The position numbers and the translations under genes were made by a program. From Terriglobus sp. (GTDB taxonomy: Bacteria > Acidobacteriota > Terriglobia > Terriglobales > Acidobacteriaceae): a stretch of DNA of 5,748 bases. Where the stretch lies: assembly GCA_023265355.1 (NCBI GenBank), contig JAHFTZ010000179.1, positions 1 through 5,748 of the forward strand, written 5' to 3'. Below, piece after piece: positions 1-5,748 of this stretch (the stretch's first letter is position 1; the number at the start of each line of letters is the position of its first letter). The notes below the pieces were generated by a model. The model saw nothing but the letters and a program-made list of their open reading frames with translations, was not told the DNA's origin and did no database searches.

Positions 1-972
1 GTCCGCAGCCTCCGCCGCAAGAATCTTCGCCGCCTCATCGTCGAAGACCGTGATGAACTCACGTCCGATAATCTTGCGCTTCGTCTCAGGATCCGTGATG
101 CCGCCAAGCTGTGAGAGGAAGCGCTTCGAAGCGTCCACTGCAACGACCTTCAGACCAAGCTTCTCGCGCATCGTCGCCTGCACCTTGGTGAACTCGTCCT
201 TGCGCAGAACGCCGTTGTTCACGAAGATGCACGTCAAGCGATCGCCGATGGCGCGCTGCACCAGCACGGCTGCGACGGACGAATCCACACCACCCGAAAG
301 CCCACAGATCGCATGCCCAGAACCGACCTGCTGCTTGATCTTCTCCACTGTCGTCTGGATGAAGTGCTCAGGAGTCCAGTCGGCCTTCGCTCCGCAGATA
401 TCGAAGACGAAGTTATGCAGAAGCTCCGTTCCTTGCGGCGTGTGATGCACCTCGGGATGAAACTGCACCGCCCAGATCCTGCGCTGCTCATCCGCGATAC
501 CGGCAGGCGCGTGCGCCGTCTTCGCCGTCAGCTTGAAGCCCGGAGGCATATCCACTACGGAATCGCCGTGGGACATCCATACATCCAGTTGCTCGGGCAG
601 ACCACCAAAGATCTTCGTCTGCGCCACAATGTCGATCATCGCGTTGCCGTATTCGCGCTTGGCCGCGGGCTCGACCTTGCCGCCGAGGTGGTGAGCAATG
701 AACTGCATGCCGTAGCAGATGCCAAGAATTGGCATACCCAGCGCCAGCACCGCGGGGTCGGCCTTCGGCGCGTCGTCGTCATAGACGGAGCTGGGACCGC
801 CGGAGAGAATCACGCCCGCCGGCTTGTACGAAAGTACTTCGCTCAACGATGCGGTGCATGGAATCACTACGGAAAATACATTGAACTCGCGGATGCGGCG
901 CGCGATCAGCTGCGTGTACTGCGCGCCGAAATCAAGAATGACAATGGTGGAGTTGGAATTAGGTGTAGGCAC
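1..972 (-). CDS. guaA: GMP synthase (glutamine-hydrolysing), 5' part; continues past the left edge
   Basis: GuaA aminates XMP to GMP in the cytoplasm, using glutamine and ATP, the last step of de novo guanine nucleotide synthesis. The visible 324 codons encode the class I glutamine amidotransferase domain (about residues 9-195) and the start of the ATP-pyrophosphatase domain. The amidotransferase triad is visible: nucleophile Cys86 in GICYGMQ, then His172 and Glu174 in FHPEV; oxyanion-region SGGP is at 57-60. The PP-loop SGGVDSS occupies 226-232. The family is usually about 525 residues, so about 200 residues (rest of the ATPase domain and the C-terminal dimerisation domain) lie outside the window; the frame is open to base 1. 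I chose GTG at 972 because it gives a family-like N-terminus (MPTPN..TIVILDFGAQYTQLIARR). The frame stays open upstream, but only through the terminator and without a better start. No Shine-Dalgarno is convincing; a TACAAT box lies 6 nt upstream. Identification is secure; the exact start is likely. Confidence 0.97.
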   Translation of the reverse strand, partial: MPTPNSNSTIVILDFGAQYTQLIARRIREFNVFSVVIPCTASLSEVLSYKPAGVILSGGPSSVYDDDAPKADPAVLALGMPILGICYGMQFIAHHLGGKVEPAAKREYGNAMIDIVAQTKIFGGLPEQLDVWMSHGDSVVDMPPGFKLTAKTAHAPAGIADEQRRIWAVQFHPEVHHTPQGTELLHNFVFDICGAKADWTPEHFIQTTVEKIKQQVGSGHAICGLSGGVDSSVAAVLVQRAIGDRLTCIFVNNGVLRKDEFTKVQATMREKLGLKVVAVDASKRFLSQLGGITDPETKRKIIGREFITVFDDEAAKILAAEAAD

Positions 973-978
973 AGCTTC

Positions 979-984
979 ATTGTA
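979..984 (-). promoter_or_regulatory. Candidate -10 box of guaA, possibly leaderless
   Basis: The minus strand reads TACAAT here, five of six matches to TATAAT, ending 6 nt before the GTG at 972. A start site about 7 nt downstream would fall on the start codon. The only -35-like partner is weak: TTTACG at the T-run of the terminator, with a long 19-bp spacer (1004-1009). Support is positional and by motif only. Confidence 0.4.
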
Positions 985-1006
985 AATCTGGCTGCTCTTC
1001 CCACGT

Positions 1007-1040
1007 AAAAAAGCGCACGCCGATCCTTCGGACGTGCGCT
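1007..1040 (-). terminator. Rho-independent terminator ending the small-protein transcript, upstream of guaA
   Basis: On the minus strand a perfect 8-bp GC-rich stem is formed by AGCGCACG (1040-1033) and CGTGCGCT (1019-1012). The 13-nt interior can itself fold TCC-GAA-GGA, and a run of T (six including the last stem base, 1012-1007) follows. There is no T-run after the hairpin on the plus strand, so it is directional. It sits 24 nt after the stop of the 56-residue gene and 34 nt before the guaA start, separating the two units. Confidence 0.88.
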
Positions 1041-1064
1041 CCAATGCAAATCCGGAAGCAGAAC

Positions 1065-1235
1065 CTACGAATGATCTTTCTGTCGCGTATTGGTCACGCC
1101 GGTCAAAATCGCGGCTCCCACCAGAACAAGATCCACCACAACGATCCAATGTTGCGGAATATGAGCCAGGTGCATGCCGTAGGTGACACCACCGATCAAG
1201 ATCAAATACCCAACCAGATAGATACCAAGGGACAT
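1065..1235 (-). CDS. Small two-helix membrane protein, 56 residues, function unknown
   Basis: This short gene encodes MSLGIYLVGYLILIGG and onward to ..TRQKDHS, ending in TAG. Two hydrophobic stretches are visible, about residues 4-20 and 30-49. They are joined by a short histidine-rich turn (His22, His25, His29) and followed by a polar, partly basic tail, so a helical hairpin in the inner membrane is likely. The start is well supported: AGGAGA lies 8 nt before the ATG at 1235. A second ATG at 1240 is in another frame, only 3 nt from that AGGAGA, and stops after 12 codons. A terminator follows 24 nt after the stop, giving a complete gene architecture. The gene lies 72 nt downstream of the larger membrane protein and may share its transcript; I see no clear promoter in the gap. 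I recall similar unnamed small proteins in acidobacterial genomes but no function. No cysteine or enzyme motif is present. Confidence 0.8.
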   Translation of the reverse strand: MSLGIYLVGYLILIGGVTYGMHLAHIPQHWIVVVDLVLVGAAILTGVTNTRQKDHS

Positions 1236-1242
1236 GTCATTA

Positions 1243-1249
1243 CTCTCCT
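1243..1249 (-). promoter_or_regulatory. Strong Shine-Dalgarno of the 56-residue protein
   Basis: The minus strand reads AGGAGAG, with AGGAGA ending 8 nt before the ATG at 1235. This spacing decides that start over the out-of-frame ATG at 1240. It is the only strong, well-spaced ribosome binding site in the window. Confidence 0.8.
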
Positions 1250-1307
1250 GAAGTTTGCTGTACGGGAAAGTGTGATGCCAACCTTCGGCAAAGTGTCTCT
1301 TGCAAAC

Positions 1308-2246
1308 CTAAGATTTCACTGATCCTGTAGCTGCCCAGAGATGGAGATACCCCGCCAGCCGCGCCACGTGGAAGAAGTCCGAACCAATGCAATAGGCCAC
1401 GCCCACACCGAAGGTCCACCAGAAAAGAAAATCATCCGTGATCGCTGCCTGAAAAGGCAAAGGTGTCGCAGAGAAGACGAGCGCCAGTACCAGCAAAGCG
1501 ATCTTCACAATGCCCATCACCAGGTTGATCTCCACCAATCCTGCCCTCAGACCTCCGAGGCGAGTCGCTGCACGCAGACTCGCGAATGGTCCAAGGCCGT
1601 CGCGCATGGCCAGCAACGGAGCTGCCGTGAAGATCCATCCAATCGCAGCCCAGAAGAGAAACAGCCCCAGAGACAGTGCAATCGCCGCTGCGATGTACAC
1701 CATGACCTGCGGTTCCGCGCCCGCCTCGGAGGGTTGCAGAATCGTCTTCTGCGCTACTGCGGAGAGGACGAACCACCACAACGCCGCGCTGCCGCAGAGA
1801 GGGATCAGGCGAACCACATTCAGAACGAAAAGTGTGAAGGGGCGGGCATGAAGACTCTTCTCCATCCGCTGCAGAACGAGAGTTCGCCCCACGGCAGAGA
1901 CGACAGCCCACGCAAGAATCAGCAACGGCACGAGCCACTTCGCCACTACAAGCGCGGGCGGAGCCACCATCATCAGCGCCTGAGCCACCGTTGCCGAACC
2001 ACGCATGGGGTCGGTCAACATCTGATTAATAGAAAGCTGCGCGATGCCCGTAGAGCGCCACGGAACGCTCGCCAGGATCTGGCCACCATAGTGCGCGAGT
2101 GCAAACAGCGTCGGAATTCCGAAGATCCATCGCCACGCAATCTCCAGCAACGTAAGCGAAGGCCGGTTCCTGCACCACGTAATCGTCGTAACGAAGTTCT
2201 GCGTTGGCCGAAGTTGCGCGTCGATCTGTTGCTGAGACGTAGGCAT
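1308..2246 (-). CDS. Polytopic membrane protein of unknown function, 312 residues, overlapping leuS
   Basis: I do not recognise a named family. The protein has a short soluble N-terminus (about 30 residues), then hydrophobic segments near residues 33-52, 88-120 (one or two helices), 137-166, 181-210, 238-262 and 273-293, so six or seven membrane spans are likely. A loop with LLAMRDGLGPFASLRAATRL (about 211-230) lies between spans. This amphipathic 'RDG..ASLRAA' stretch is reminiscent of integral membrane proteins of the DUF4013/YIP1-like kind, but that is only an impression. No catalytic motif, nucleotide-binding site or cleavable signal peptide is evident. The ATG at 2246 shares one base with the leuS stop (TAATG), which indicates translational coupling. 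No good Shine-Dalgarno precedes it, only GGTGAAG inside the end of leuS. A very arginine-rich reading frame on the opposite strand is a shadow. That this is a real gene is well supported by hydrophobic pattern and coupling; the function is unknown. Confidence 0.85.
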   Translation of the reverse strand: MPTSQQQIDAQLRPTQNFVTTITWCRNRPSLTLLEIAWRWIFGIPTLFALAHYGGQILASVPWRSTGIAQLSINQMLTDPMRGSATVAQALMMVAPPALVVAKWLVPLLILAWAVVSAVGRTLVLQRMEKSLHARPFTLFVLNVVRLIPLCGSAALWWFVLSAVAQKTILQPSEAGAEPQVMVYIAAAIALSLGLFLFWAAIGWIFTAAPLLAMRDGLGPFASLRAATRLGGLRAGLVEINLVMGIVKIALLVLALVFSATPLPFQAAITDDFLFWWTFGVGVAYCIGSDFFHVARLAGYLHLWAATGSVKS

Positions 2247-4789
2247 TACTTCACCACAATATTTACGAGCTTGCCCGGCACATAAATCAGCTTCACGATC
2301 GTCTTTCCCGCCAGGCGCGACGCCACCTTCTCTTCAGCATGCGCGGCAGACTTGATCGCGTCTTCGCTGGCGTCCGCGGCAACACGCACCACGCTGGCCA
2401 GCTTTCCATTCACCTGGATTGGAATCTCGATCTCGTCTTCCTTCGCCAACTCCGTATCGGCTACGGGCCAACTCGCACGGAAGACAGGTCCCTCGTTGCC
2501 AAGCAGCACCCACAGTTCCTGCGAGAGGAACGGAGCGAACGGTGCGAGCATGAGCGTCAGCGCGCGGAAGACCTCCGTCTGTGTCTCCACGGCGATGGCA
2601 CCGCCGTCCATTAACACCTCGCTTGCGCTGATCTCATTCATCAGCGTCATGACCGACGCAATACAGGTGTTGAAGTGCCAGCGGCCGCTGAAGTCCAGCG
2701 TGATCTTGGCGATCGTCTGATTCAGCTTACGGAGCAGCTTCATCCCTTCGGGCGTAAGCGCGGCGAAGGAACCGGCATGTGTCTTCTTCTCGCGCCTCTC
2801 ATGCGCAGCGATCGCCGGTGCGTACTTCGTGGTCAAGCGATACACACGCGCGAGGAAGCGTGAGATACCCGCAACGCCATCTTCCTGCCACTCCAGATCG
2901 CGGTCGGGCGGCGCTGCAAAGAGAGCGTACATACGCGTTGCATCCGCGCCGTACTTCGCAATCATTTCATCGGGTGAGACGATGTTTCCCTTCGACTTCG
3001 ACATCTTCGCGCCGTTCTTGATCACCATGCCCTGCGTGAACAGACGCGTCGCGGGCTCATCGTTCTTGATGAGGCCAAGGTCGCGCATCACCTTTGTCCA
3101 GTAGCGCGAATAGATCAGATGCAAGATCGCGTGTTCCACACCGCCGATGTATTGGTCGATAGGAAACCAATAGTTCGCCTTGACCGAATCGAAGGGAGCG
3201 CTGTCGTTCTTTGCATCCGTGTAGCGGTAGAAGTACCAGCTCGAATCGACGAAGGTATCCATCGTGTCCGTCTCCCGCTTCGCATTGCCATTGCAGGTTG
3301 GGCACTTTACGTTCACAAACTCGGGCACACGCGAGAGCGGCGAACCACCCTCTCCACTGATGTCGATCTTCTCCGGCAACAGCACGGGCAACTGCTCAAG
3401 CGGCACCGGCTGCATGCCACACTCGTCGCAGTAAACGATCGGTATCGGCGTACCCCAGTAACGCTGGCGGCTGACGCCCCAATCCTTCAGGCGATACGTC
3501 ACCGTCGCTTTGCCAAAGCCATTGGCCTCGGCGTACGCAGCCATCTCTCCCTGCGCTTCCAGCGGATTCTTGCCACTCCAGTCGCCAGAGTCGATCAGCA
3601 CGGCTTCGTCTTCGCCGCTGTAGGGCAACGCGAGATCGTCTGTGTCTACATTCGGCGCGACAACGCGCTTGATCTCCAGACCGTACTTCGTTGCAAACTC
3701 GAAATCGCGCTCGTCGTGCGCAGGCACGCTCATGATCGCGCCGGTTCCATAGTCCGCAAGAATGTAGTTGCCGATCCAGATCGGAACCTGCTCCCCGTTG
3801 AAAGGATTCGTGGCAAACTTGCCCGTCGCCACACCCTGCTTCTCGATTGCGCCGAGGGCGTCGGCTTCCTTCGCAAGCTTCTGCTGCTCGATCATTGCGT
3901 CGATCTGCTGCTGCAACGTAGAGTCCGCCGCACCAAACTCCTTGGCCAGGGGATGCTCCGGCGCAATCTGCACACTCGTCGCGCCAAAGATCGTATCGAT
4001 GCGCGTGGTGAAGACCGTGATTGTATGGCCGGTGCCTGTGACATGGAACGTGACTTCAGCGCCTTCGCTGCGGCCGATCCAGTTCCGCTGCATGGTGCGA
4101 ACCTTCTCCGGCCATCCATCCAGCTTGTCGATGCCGTCCAGCAGCTCGTCCGCGTACTTCGTGATGCGGAAGAACCACTGCGTCAGGTCGCGCTGCTCAA
4201 CGATCGTGTCTTCGTGCCGCCAGCAGCGGCCATTCACCACCTGCTCGTTCGCCAACACGGTCGCGCACTGCGGACACCAGTTCACCTTCGACTGCTTGCG
4301 GTAAGCAAGGCCCTTCTCGTACATCTTCAGGAAGAGCCACTGGTTCCACTTGTAATAATCCGGCAGGCAGGTCGTGACCTCGCGCTGCCAGTCGTAGCTC
4401 AACCCCATGCGCCGCATCTGCACGCGCATCTCGGCTATATTGCCCAGCGTCCACTCGCGCGGAGGAATGTTGTTCTTGATCGCGGCGTTCTCCGCCGGCA
4501 GACCGAACGAATCCCAACCCATCGGATGCAGCACATTGAAGCCACGCATCCACTGGTAGCGCGCCAGCGCATCGCCGATGGAGTAGTTGCGCACATGCCC
4601 CATGTGCAACTGGCCACTCGGATAAGGCAGCATCTCCAGAACGTAGTACTTCGGCTTGCCCGCCGTTACGTCTTCGGCGGCGTAGAGAGACGCATCCGCG
4701 TCCCAGACCGCCTGCCAGCGAGGTTCAATTTCGGAAGGGGTGTAACGCAAAGGCTGCTGCGCGGGATCAATGATTTGCTCTTCAGACAT
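2246..4789 (-). CDS. leuS: Leucyl-tRNA synthetase, bacterial type
   Basis: LeuRS charges tRNA-Leu with leucine, using ATP, in the cytoplasm. All class Ia landmarks are present in the 847 residues. HMGH is at 62-65 in the Rossmann fold, with [10 protein letters not shown] at 92-101. A zinc site near 172-192 has Cys172, Cys175, Cys189 and His192. The CP1 editing domain (about 225-425) has the threonine-rich TTRIDT at 261-266 and VPAHDERD at 355-362, whose Asp359 matches the universally conserved editing aspartate. A second pair of CxxC motifs is at 454-457 and 496-499. [17 protein letters not shown] is near 548-564, KMSKS at 595-599, and the anticodon-binding and C-terminal domains follow. Only about five residues separate TQGMV (585-589) from KMSKS, so the leucine-specific insertion of the E. 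coli enzyme is absent. Length is normal for the family. The ATG at 4789 lacks a Shine-Dalgarno; a promoter-like pair lies directly upstream. It starts 33 nt after nfo and overlaps the next gene by one base. Confidence 0.99.
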   Translation of the reverse strand: MSEEQIIDPAQQPLRYTPSEIEPRWQAVWDADASLYAAEDVTAGKPKYYVLEMLPYPSGQLHMGHVRNYSIGDALARYQWMRGFNVLHPMGWDSFGLPAENAAIKNNIPPREWTLGNIAEMRVQMRRMGLSYDWQREVTTCLPDYYKWNQWLFLKMYEKGLAYRKQSKVNWCPQCATVLANEQVVNGRCWRHEDTIVEQRDLTQWFFRITKYADELLDGIDKLDGWPEKVRTMQRNWIGRSEGAEVTFHVTGTGHTITVFTTRIDTIFGATSVQIAPEHPLAKEFGAADSTLQQQIDAMIEQQKLAKEADALGAIEKQGVATGKFATNPFNGEQVPIWIGNYILADYGTGAIMSVPAHDERDFEFATKYGLEIKRVVAPNVDTDDLALPYSGEDEAVLIDSGDWSGKNPLEAQGEMAAYAEANGFGKATVTYRLKDWGVSRQRYWGTPIPIVYCDECGMQPVPLEQLPVLLPEKIDISGEGGSPLSRVPEFVNVKCPTCNGNAKRETDTMDTFVDSSWYFYRYTDAKNDSAPFDSVKANYWFPIDQYIGGVEHAILHLIYSRYWTKVMRDLGLIKNDEPATRLFTQGMVIKNGAKMSKSKGNIVSPDEMIAKYGADATRMYALFAAPPDRDLEWQEDGVAGISRFLARVYRLTTKYAPAIAAHERREKKTHAGSFAALTPEGMKLLRKLNQTIAKITLDFSGRWHFNTCIASVMTLMNEISASEVLMDGGAIAVETQTEVFRALTLMLAPFAPFLSQELWVLLGNEGPVFRASWPVADTELAKEDEIEIPIQVNGKLASVVRVAADASEDAIKSAAHAEEKVASRLAGKTIVKLIYVPGKLVNIVVK

Positions 4790-4798
4790 GTCAAATCG

Positions 4799-4826
4799 AT
4801 TGTATCGCCGCGCCGCTCACCCTCAA
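4799..4826 (-). promoter_or_regulatory. Candidate sigma-70-type promoter of leuS, predicted leaderless
   Basis: On the minus strand TTGAGG (4826-4821; four of six matches to TTGACA) is followed, after 16 bp, by TACAAT (4804-4799; five of six matches to TATAAT). The -10 ends 9 nt before the leuS ATG, so a start site 6-8 nt downstream leaves a leader of about 1-3 nt. This fits the absence of a Shine-Dalgarno. The -35 overlaps the TGA stop of nfo (4825-4823), so leuS could be transcribed both from this site and by read-through from nfo. The evidence is motif and spacing only. Confidence 0.5.
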
Positions 4827-5698
4827 CCCGCAGCCAGCGCCCGCAGCGTACTCATATTGCGCAAAATATCTCCAGGCTCGTCCACCGGCGTCTCCGCGAT
4901 GAACGCCGCGTGCGCAAATCGGGAATCTCGCAGCAAGCGCCGAAATGCCGCCGCTCCGATTGTCCCATCGCCGATATGCTCGTGCCGATCAAGCTTCGAG
5001 CCGCAGGCGGCCTTGGCGTCATTGCAATGCCAGAGCAGCACGTGCTCCAGGCCAATCGTCTCGGAGATCTGCTTCACCGTGTCCTCGTAACCGGATTCGC
5101 TCACGATGTCGTACCCGGCGACGTGGACGTGGCAGGTATCCAGGCAGACCGCCACCGGCGCACACTTTTCCAGATGCTTGTGCAGCTCGCCGACCTGCTC
5201 CAGCTTGCCACCCAGCGAGAACTCTGCCCCGGCCGTGTTCTCCAGCAGAATCTTGAAGTTCGCGTCCTGCCAGGCCAGGCCGTCAATCGCCCGCTCGATG
5301 CCCTCAGCGGCGTACGCGAGTCCCTGGTCGCGCGTCAGCCCTTTGTAGGACCCCGGATGCAGCACAAGGTACTCGGCACCCAGCGCGAGGGCACGTTCGA
5401 CTTCTCCGCGAAACGCCGCCGTCGCATTCTGCCGTACAGACTCCGTCTGCGAGCACAGGTTGATCAGGTAGCTGGCATGGATCGAGACGGGGCCGATCCC
5501 ATGCTCAGCGCGAAGCGCCTTCATCTTCGCCGCGTCCTCGGGCTTTACCGCAGCCGCCTTCCACTGTCTCGGAGAAGAAGAAAAGATCTGAAAACAGTTT
5601 GCCCCGCACTCCACCGCCCGCTCTACCGCGGTAAAGGTTCCACCCGTAGTGGAAAGGTGCATTCCGATGCGCTTCGTTGCCTTGCTTGTCTCTGCCAT
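4823..5698 (-). CDS. nfo: Deoxyribonuclease IV (endonuclease IV), AP endonuclease
   Basis: Endonuclease IV cleaves DNA 5' to abasic sites and removes blocked 3' ends in base-excision repair, using a three-metal zinc cluster in a TIM barrel. All nine expected metal ligands can be aligned by eye to the E. coli enzyme: His74 (IHASYLINL), His114 (LHPGS), Glu153 (LLENTAG), Asp187 and His190 (CLDTCH), His224 (WHCNDAK), Asp237 and His239 (LDRHEHIGDG) and Glu269 (IAETP). The N-terminal strand RIGMHLSTTGG (10-20) matches the family's 'GAHVS..GG' start. The 291 residues compare with 285 in E. coli, so the gene is complete and probably active. The ATG at 5698 gives about ten extra residues before the first strand. 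A later ATG at residue 13 would cut into that strand and is rejected. GAGGG directly abuts the ATG, too close to act as a normal Shine-Dalgarno. The symbol follows E. coli. Confidence 0.97.
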   Translation of the reverse strand: MAETSKATKRIGMHLSTTGGTFTAVERAVECGANCFQIFSSSPRQWKAAAVKPEDAAKMKALRAEHGIGPVSIHASYLINLCSQTESVRQNATAAFRGEVERALALGAEYLVLHPGSYKGLTRDQGLAYAAEGIERAIDGLAWQDANFKILLENTAGAEFSLGGKLEQVGELHKHLEKCAPVAVCLDTCHVHVAGYDIVSESGYEDTVKQISETIGLEHVLLWHCNDAKAACGSKLDRHEHIGDGTIGAAAFRRLLRDSRFAHAAFIAETPVDEPGDILRNMSTLRALAAG

Positions 5699-5704
5699 CC
5701 CTCA

Positions 5705-5733
5705 AGAATACTGCGACACCGGTGCAGGACCAA
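5705..5733 (-). promoter_or_regulatory. Weak candidate promoter of nfo, predicted leaderless
   Basis: The minus strand has TTGGTC (5733-5728; three of six matches to the -35 consensus), a 17-bp spacer, and TATTCT (5710-5705; four of six matches to the -10 consensus) ending 6 nt before the ATG at 5698. A start site 7 nt beyond the -10 coincides with the ATG. Each box is weak; the interest lies in the same geometry recurring at leuS and guaA. The 50 bp upstream of nfo show nothing else I can support. Confidence 0.3.
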
Positions 5734-5748
5734 TCACGCCCGGTGCCC

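Noticed and set aside
906..980. A 24-codon frame starting at the ATG formed by TACAATG, overlapping the guaA start out of frame (possible uORF)
   Set aside because: It has no Shine-Dalgarno, and its ATG lies within the proposed -10 box, so it would not be transcribed from that promoter. It would matter only if guaA transcription starts further upstream.
313..1008. A 231-codon open frame on the plus strand
   Set aside because: It is antisense to guaA, whose Cys-His-Glu triad and PP-loop are unmistakable on the minus strand. The plus-strand product has basic, low-information composition, and the frame runs through the terminator.
973..1064. An N-terminal extension of guaA into the open frame upstream of GTG 972
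   Set aside because: The frame has no stop nearby, but the extension would run through the terminator hairpin and lengthen the protein beyond the normal GuaA N-terminus, with no better start codon.
1236..1307. Possible terminator between the two membrane-protein genes (TGCC...GGCA hairpin)
   Set aside because: The stem is only about 4 bp and no T-run follows, so read-through to the small gene is more likely.
1044..1322. A 92-codon open frame on the plus strand
   Set aside because: It lies opposite the 56-residue gene, which has a proper ribosome binding site, membrane helices and terminator. The plus-strand product shows nothing recognisable.
1341..2285. A 314-codon open frame on the plus strand, antisense to the membrane-protein gene
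   Set aside because: The product is extremely rich in Arg, His and Gln with no domain or hydrophobic pattern, as expected for the complement of a GC-rich membrane-protein gene. The minus strand gives a coherent protein coupled to leuS.
5505..5705. A 66-codon minus-strand frame starting at TTG 5705
   Set aside because: It is an out-of-frame shadow of the nfo 5' end. The nfo frame carries all nine metal ligands.

Overview
This window is an ordinary chromosomal housekeeping segment in which every supported gene lies on the minus strand. In transcription order (right to left) they are: a complete endonuclease IV gene (nfo), a complete leucyl-tRNA synthetase gene (leuS), a six-to-seven-helix membrane protein of unknown function whose start codon overlaps the leuS stop, a 56-residue two-helix membrane protein, a rho-independent terminator, and the 5' 324 codons of GMP synthase (guaA), which runs off the left edge. 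No RNA gene, mobile element, CRISPR array or long repeat was seen.

The organism is a fairly GC-rich bacterium. From memory, the GuaA N-terminus, the LeuRS editing motif TTRIDT and the small membrane protein best resemble Acidobacteriota of the Terriglobus/Granulicella/Edaphobacter type. That assignment rests on recollection, not on a search. The window is almost fully coding: the gaps are 33 bp (nfo-leuS), -1 bp (leuS-membrane protein), 72 bp (membrane protein-small protein) and 92 bp (small protein-guaA, containing the terminator). No stretch over 300 bp lacks a gene.

nfo, leuS, the membrane protein and the small protein probably form one co-directional transcription block closed by the terminator at 1007-1040, with guaA starting a new unit just after it. 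The gene products do not form a single pathway: base-excision repair, tRNA charging, an unknown membrane function and GMP synthesis. leuS and the membrane protein are probably translationally coupled.

The most interesting signal is regulatory. nfo, leuS and guaA each lack a usable Shine-Dalgarno and instead have a -10-like hexamer (TATTCT, TACAAT, TACAAT) ending 6, 9 and 6 nt before the start codon. This geometry would put the transcription start on or next to the start codon, giving leaderless mRNAs. By contrast, the small membrane protein has a textbook AGGAGA at 8 nt, and the larger membrane protein starts by stop/start overlap. I found no convincing novel multi-gene system. The other items worth a second look are the two uncharacterised membrane proteins.
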